This document shows positions 8,186 through 12,284 of a stretch of 12,284 bases of DNA, in pieces. The notes under the pieces are model-generated. The model made no database searches. It was given only the letters and a program-made list of their open reading frames with translations, and was not told the origin of the DNA. The DNA comes from Spirogloea muscicola (lineage: Eukaryota > Streptophyta > Zygnematophyceae > Spirogloeales > Spirogloeaceae). Location: positions 147,364-159,647 of the forward strand of contig WELB01000259.1 in the NCBI GenBank assembly GCA_009602725.1. The letters run 5' to 3'. Within the stretch, counting starts at the first letter, position 1. Every line of letters begins with the position of its first letter. The position numbers and the translations under genes were made by a program.

Positions 8186-8295
8186 GTTCGAGCCTTTCAC
8201 CTCATTGGACTTTTATTTCTTCTTCTGGGCTGGCTTTTCACAGTCCTCGCCCTCCTTGGGAGCCGCTATCTTTTGCTTATTCTAGGGGTTACTGA
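8186..8295 (+). mobile_element. Decayed family-A LINE 3' UTR, A1-like
   Basis: CTTCTGGGCTGGCTTTTCAC, CAGTCC and CTTGGGAGCC (8222-8263) follow the order of the A1 3' UTR hairpin and its ATTGGGAG end. It ends near AGGGGTTACTGAG, a string also found at family-A stop codons. No coding remnant precedes it. Confidence 0.45.
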
Positions 8296-8981
8296 GCTCC
8301 CAATCAATGTAGCCACTTGCATAGCTGTATTTTGCAGCCCTTAACCTGCACCCCAACTTTCCCTGCACGAAGCTGCCCACCGGCACCCCTCCCTCTCTGA
8401 ACCACAGCCACTGTTCACTGCTTGCATGCTCAAGCGCTGCTCAGTCGACTGTGTCTCCTCCCTCTTACTTGCTGGCACCCTCTCGCACCAGCACTGTGCA
8501 TGCTTCTCTCTACGTTCCACACCCTTTGTGGCATGCCGCAATCGTCTCCCCTGGACAGCCAACAGTCCTCCCGCCAGGCCACTTCTCCTTGGCTGGCCTT
8601 CCACCACCGACCTCTGTGAAAGCCCTTCTCTCTCCAACCTCTGAAGTCCCTACAGCAGGTCGACTACTGTCTGCACCTGCTACTGATCGCCACCCCTCAC
8701 TCATCCCACCTTTACTCCATACAGCAGGCGCATGGCTTCCGCACAGTGCTGCCACTCATACAGGGGTGGTCTGCCCAGAGCTTTGTCCTGCCACTCTGGC
8801 TTCAGCAATGTGGCTAGTAGGTTAGGCATGCAAGAAATCACTTCAAATGTGCTCAATGTCCGCAGTTGGCCAGTGCACTGTATTTGCACTGCTCTTTTCT
8901 GCCAATGACATGCTGGGCTCTTCCCCCTTCAGTCACCCTCTCCACCCCCTGGCCTCTACGTCTCCTCCACCTCTGGCACCC
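8296..8981. other. Gene-less, pyrimidine-rich stretch
   Basis: No conserved protein, RNA gene or repeat recognised. The plus strand is rich in C and T. It lies downstream of the minus-strand SDR/CIA30 gene and should contain that gene's 3' UTR on its right side. Open frames here are short and look like chance. Confidence 0.5.
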
Positions 8982-11900
8982 TTACACTCCCTTGCCAACC
9001 ACCCCTGGTGGTGGCACAGCGTGCTGCACCCACCCAAGCTGCCGGTCCTCGCGCAGCCTCCTGAACAGGTCCCTCCAGTCGGTCTCCTCCATGGCCAGCC
9101 CCCTTGTCGCCTCGTCCCGCCTCACCTGCACAGATGTACCAGCATCCCAACGTCATGCATTGCTAGTGTGCAATTCCATATGCCTACGCTTCACCCCCAC
9201 ACTTGCCTGCTTGCCACCTTGATCGGCCACCTATATCATGTACATCTGCCAAGCGTGCCCACCTCAAATGTGGTATTGACGGCTTCGGGGGAATCCAGAG
9301 CGCGGACACACACGTCCGCCGCCTCCTGGCGCGAGAGGAGGCCAGTGATGCAGTCGCCCTGGGCGGCCTGGTGAGGGTTCCGGGCACGATTGTCTGATTC
9401 AGCATTTGGCTCCTGTCGACGGCCTTGAGGAAGCAAGCTGCAGGCTGCAAGGGGCCCAGGCACGTACCTCCATGAGAAACGGCACGTCCTGATCTTTATC
9501 AGTCAGGCCGCAAGGGCGCACGATGGTGTATTGGAGCCCGCTGGCCCGCACCATGTCTTCTCCTACCAGCTTCCACGTAAGGATGCCCCCTGAGCCACAA
9601 GAGCTGTTGAAAACCGTCAGGCACGCTGCAAGCGCCACCATGGCAGGGGGGCGGGGGCGGGGAGGGGTGCGCTGAGGCAACGCAGCAGAGCTCCGTCAGG
9701 GCATACTTTACCAGGATTAAGTTTCACAATTGGGATGCTGCATTCGCGCTTCTCAGATGTGGTGGCCCGAGCATTGCGCTCCACAGCGGCGCTGCTCACC
9801 AGCAGCAACTGAGGCCTCTCCGCACGATACGCGCTCAAGCTCTCTACCTAGTTGCACGTGCGGGCTGTCAGCAGGAGAAAGCCTTGCAGGTGTGCACGCA
9901 AGCGAAATTTGTCAATAACAGTGGGGGACATTATCTCTGACCTCAAGCTTGAAGTCACCGGGAACAAATAGTGGATTGGCAAGTCCCTCGTACTGAAACC
10001 TGCTGATCACAAGGCCCACCTGTGGAGGCGGAAGATAGGACTCAATAGCCGCTGCTTCCGTGATATGAGATGTCTGCGAGGAGCACTTTAGGTGCGGCAT
10101 GACTTACTGTGCAGATAGACGTGGTACAAAGAGGCCCAGCATCAGGTTGCACCTGTGCTCTGACGACCGGCAGAAACCTGTTCTAGAAGTACTAGCACAT
10201 TGTGTCAGAGCTTACATTCTCCAAGCAAGCTCAGGAGATGGGGCTGGATGCAGAAATGGGAGATGGAATGACACACAAGCATGCTGGCCAAGCTCACTCC
10301 TGCACAATGCATAGAGGAGCTCTATGTACGGTAGCAGTTAGCAGGACCGAGCAGACATCAATACCTGTCAAATGGAATGGATACTGTCATCCAGCGATTG
10401 GCCACGGTATCAAAGGTTGCCTGGTACTGAAATTCTGTTCGTTCCATCTGCTCACAGCAGATCACCAGGACCAACTTGCTATGAATACTTGATCAATCCA
10501 GCCGACCCAGTAAGTGCTGTTCACAGGGACGAGCTGGACTTACCGTGGACCGAAGATTGAGCTTGTAACGCTGTCCATCTCCACGGACTCTCACAACAAT
10601 GCCGTCAAAGGACGACAGATCCATGGGAGCTCCAGGACACTCGGCCCTGTTTGCAAAGTTACCACACAAGACCATTCACTCTCTTGCAGCAAAGCCTCAG
10701 CCCTGTCTGCAGAGTGACCACACAGCACCATTCAATCCCTTGCAGCAAAGCCTGCTCGCTTTGCGAGCCCCAGGTCAAAGCTGGTCACCTAGTGCCGCAA
10801 AAGCCACCCCCCTCCACTCGCACTGTGCCCTCAAAGACAGCACAACCTATACAAGTTGCTCACAGAATATTGTCAGTGAGGCAGTCAGTGGGAACACTAA
10901 ATCTAGACTGGGATTCTAAATTTTATGACCCCAAAAGTGGATATCTAATCTGTACTGCCAGCAACCAGCTCGTACTGCCAGCAACCAAATCGGGTCTCCT
11001 CTTTAGTAGGCAAGGTTTGCATTACGAGCTAAGCAGTGCTGGTGCCAAGTAGGCCCGACAGACTTGTCAGTATTCAGGATGAGAGACACAAGGCTGGATG
11101 CCTCGAAATTCTTCAGATGCCCTGTGGAGGCATGTCGAGTAATGTCTGCTTCAGAGCTCTGGTAGATGATGAGCTACACCTCTGCTTGCGACAATAAGAC
11201 CGGTCAACTATGCTGGCTGTGGTGCCGCCAATCTTCAGATCTCCTCAACTCACCGTCGCCAGGACGGAAGGCGCTCGAGGAGGCGCCACCCATGATGACA
11301 TCGTCCAGGCGAGCCCAGCCATCGACACCCCCTTTTGTGCCCTGCAAGTCCTTGAAGTCATATATGCTAAATTCGTCTCTGCCAGCTTGGGCGTCGGGTG
11401 CTCTGTACACCTCCACTGCTGCACGCACAACTGTTGCCACGCCTGTCTTGTAGACATCCTGTATTTGGCAAAGCTTCGTCTTGATGAGTGCTTTTTACGC
11501 TGACCCATAACAGCTCGCAATACTGCGAACAATTGCTGCACTCACACCTCCTAGGTAGCAAAGCAGACCCAACAATTATCGCTCCTAAGAGAAACTCGGC
11601 CTGGCAGAGCCATGCAGACATTTGAGCGTAACTAGGGAATGACAGGCGACTGACCTCAGGGGAGCTGCCTGGCAGGTACCCGCCATCCGAAAAGCGAGCT
11701 CCGACGCAGTACACGATGGCATCGCACTGCCTGACGGAGTCCAGGATCGCGCCGTAGTCGCGAATGTCCCCGACAACCGTGGTGAGCGTGGCGGTGCCCA
11801 CCTCCAGCCCCTCCTCTTGCTCCAGCACCTGCCTTTGGGTTTCGCATGTCAATGGGCCGTCTTGCCGGGAGCACAGGCTCCGGCGGGTGGGCATGCCCGC

Positions 11901-12284
11901 AGGTGCAGGGCGGGTGGAGTGTTGGGAAGGCGCCTGCCTGCCGCGCTCGCTCCTGGCTGGCCACCAGGGCCACCACCCTGCAGCCGCGGCGGAGCAGGCT
12001 GCGCACGACTGCGCGGCCGAGCTTGCCAGTGGCGCCCAGCACCAGCACGCGCCGCCGGGCTGCCGGGTCGTCCGGGCCCTCGGCGGGGCTGGCTGCGTCG
12101 CCCGGGGAGGGGGGGCGGAAGCCGGTGCGGCGCAGCAGGTGCTCCCAGGCCTCCATCAGCTGGCGCCCGAGGCCTGGGCGCCACGAATGGGCAGGGCGGC
12201 GCGGGAGGTGAGCGGGGGTGGCCACTGGCAGTGGGCGGGCGAGCAGGCGGCGGGTGGGGGCGGAAGCGGGCCACGGACCGGCGG
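8982..12284 (-). CDS. Atypical SDR with internal CIA30 domain, HCF173/At4g18810-like (12 exons, 5' end possibly off window)
   Basis: Exons, 5' to 3': 12284-11938, 11828-11655, 11458-11254, 10846-10789, 10646-10544, 10447-10365, 10177-10108, 10019-9942, 9847-9712, 9589-9468, 9367-9263, 9125-8982; phases agree, giving 540 residues before TAA. An Ala/Arg/Pro-rich N-terminus (transit-peptide-like) is followed by WEHLLRRTGF, then the Rossmann motif VLVLGATGKLGRAVVRSLL (GATGKLG 83-89), VVGDIRD and CDAIVYCVGA. CIA30 starts at FSIYDF (204): DGWARLDDVIMGG, EGGGFCGTR (253-261), DGIVVRVRGDGQRYKLNLRS, YQATFDTVANRW, LVISRFQYEGLANP. The Rossmann half then resumes: PQLLLVSSAAVER, GEDMVRASGLQYTIVRPCGL, GDCITGLLSRQEAADVCVRA. 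The final exon (DWRDLFRRLRED) resembles At4g18810 as I recall it. The family acts in plastids, and HCF173 aids psbA mRNA translation; this protein's own role is unknown. The classic YxxxK is not seen (W at the Tyr position). Confidence 0.9.
10641..10752 (-). repeat. 56-bp tandem duplication spanning a 3' splice site
   Basis: Two adjacent 56-base units (10752-10697 and 10696-10641 on the minus strand) are identical at 48 positions, with no gap. Both begin GGCTTTGCTGCAAG and end ACAGGGC(T/C)GA. The second unit contains the CAG acceptor of the exon starting at 10646; the first unit contains the equivalent CAG. Confidence 0.9.
10951..10990. repeat. 20-bp tandem duplication in intron 3 of the SDR/CIA30 gene
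   Basis: (T/C)GTACTGCCAGCAACCA plus three to four bases occurs twice in a row (10951-10970, 10971-10990). The host intron (10847-11253, 407 bases) is the longest of the gene, and nothing else is recognised in it. Confidence 0.85.
11829..11937 (-). other. GC-AG intron 1 of the SDR/CIA30 gene
   Basis: The only split that joins ...ASQERARQ to VLEQEEGLEV in phase uses donor CAG|GCAGGC and acceptor GGCAG|GTGCTG. Retaining the 109 bases would shift the frame, and no GT donor near the boundary fits. GC-AG introns are a known minor class. Confidence 0.7.

Noticed and set aside
8982-8986. TGTAA on the minus strand as a polyadenylation signal of the SDR/CIA30 gene
   Set aside because: It overlaps the stop codon itself, which would leave almost no 3' UTR; probably chance.
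8847-9374. Plus-strand open frame of 175 codons
   Set aside because: It is antisense to the last two exons and intron of the SDR/CIA30 gene and shows no domain.
1-12284. tRNA, rRNA, CRISPR, bacterial operon or virus features
   Set aside because: No cloverleaf, rRNA core, spaced repeat array, Shine-Dalgarno-led operon or viral gene was found.

Overview
The window looks like nuclear DNA of a GC-rich green alga, most likely a trebouxiophyte of the Chlorella/Auxenochlorella kind. This is inferred from two plant-type, plastid-related genes that are densely split by short introns (about 90-400 bases), from GC-rich exons, and from the absence of any bacterial operon structure. No species can be named from the sequence alone.

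Layout. (1) Bases 1-3631, plus strand: the 3' part of a monofunctional, plant-type aspartate kinase gene. Twelve exons join in frame into 478 residues and the 5' end lies off the window. (2) 3632-4600: a short intergenic stretch, then on the minus strand a weakly supported two-exon gene (3996-4452) of unknown function. Its intron holds a poly-T run with an undetermined base, and an in-frame TGA precedes 23 further open codons. (3) About 4600-8300: a gene-poor zone filled with 5'-truncated, decayed 3' ends of non-LTR (LINE-type) retrotransposons. Two related families, here called A and B, can be told apart by protein and 3'-UTR sequence, and they are nested in each other in both directions. (4) 8300-8981: nothing recognisable. 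(5) 8982 to past the right edge, minus strand: a twelve-exon gene for an atypical SDR (NAD(P)-binding Rossmann) protein with an internal CIA30 domain, the architecture of plastid HCF173 and its relative At4g18810.

The two confident genes converge on the retroelement zone. They are not obviously functionally linked: one starts aspartate-family amino-acid synthesis in the plastid, while the other belongs to a family tied to photosystem or plastid RNA functions. The most notable observations are the reciprocal nesting of the two LINE families, with one excision restoring an open frame; a recurrent GGGCTGG/CCAGCCC hairpin in family-A 3' UTRs; a 56-bp tandem duplication that duplicates a 3' splice site in the SDR/CIA30 gene; and a GC-AG intron in the same gene. 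All gene models were built by eye from frame, splice-site and family motifs. No alignment or transcript data were available.
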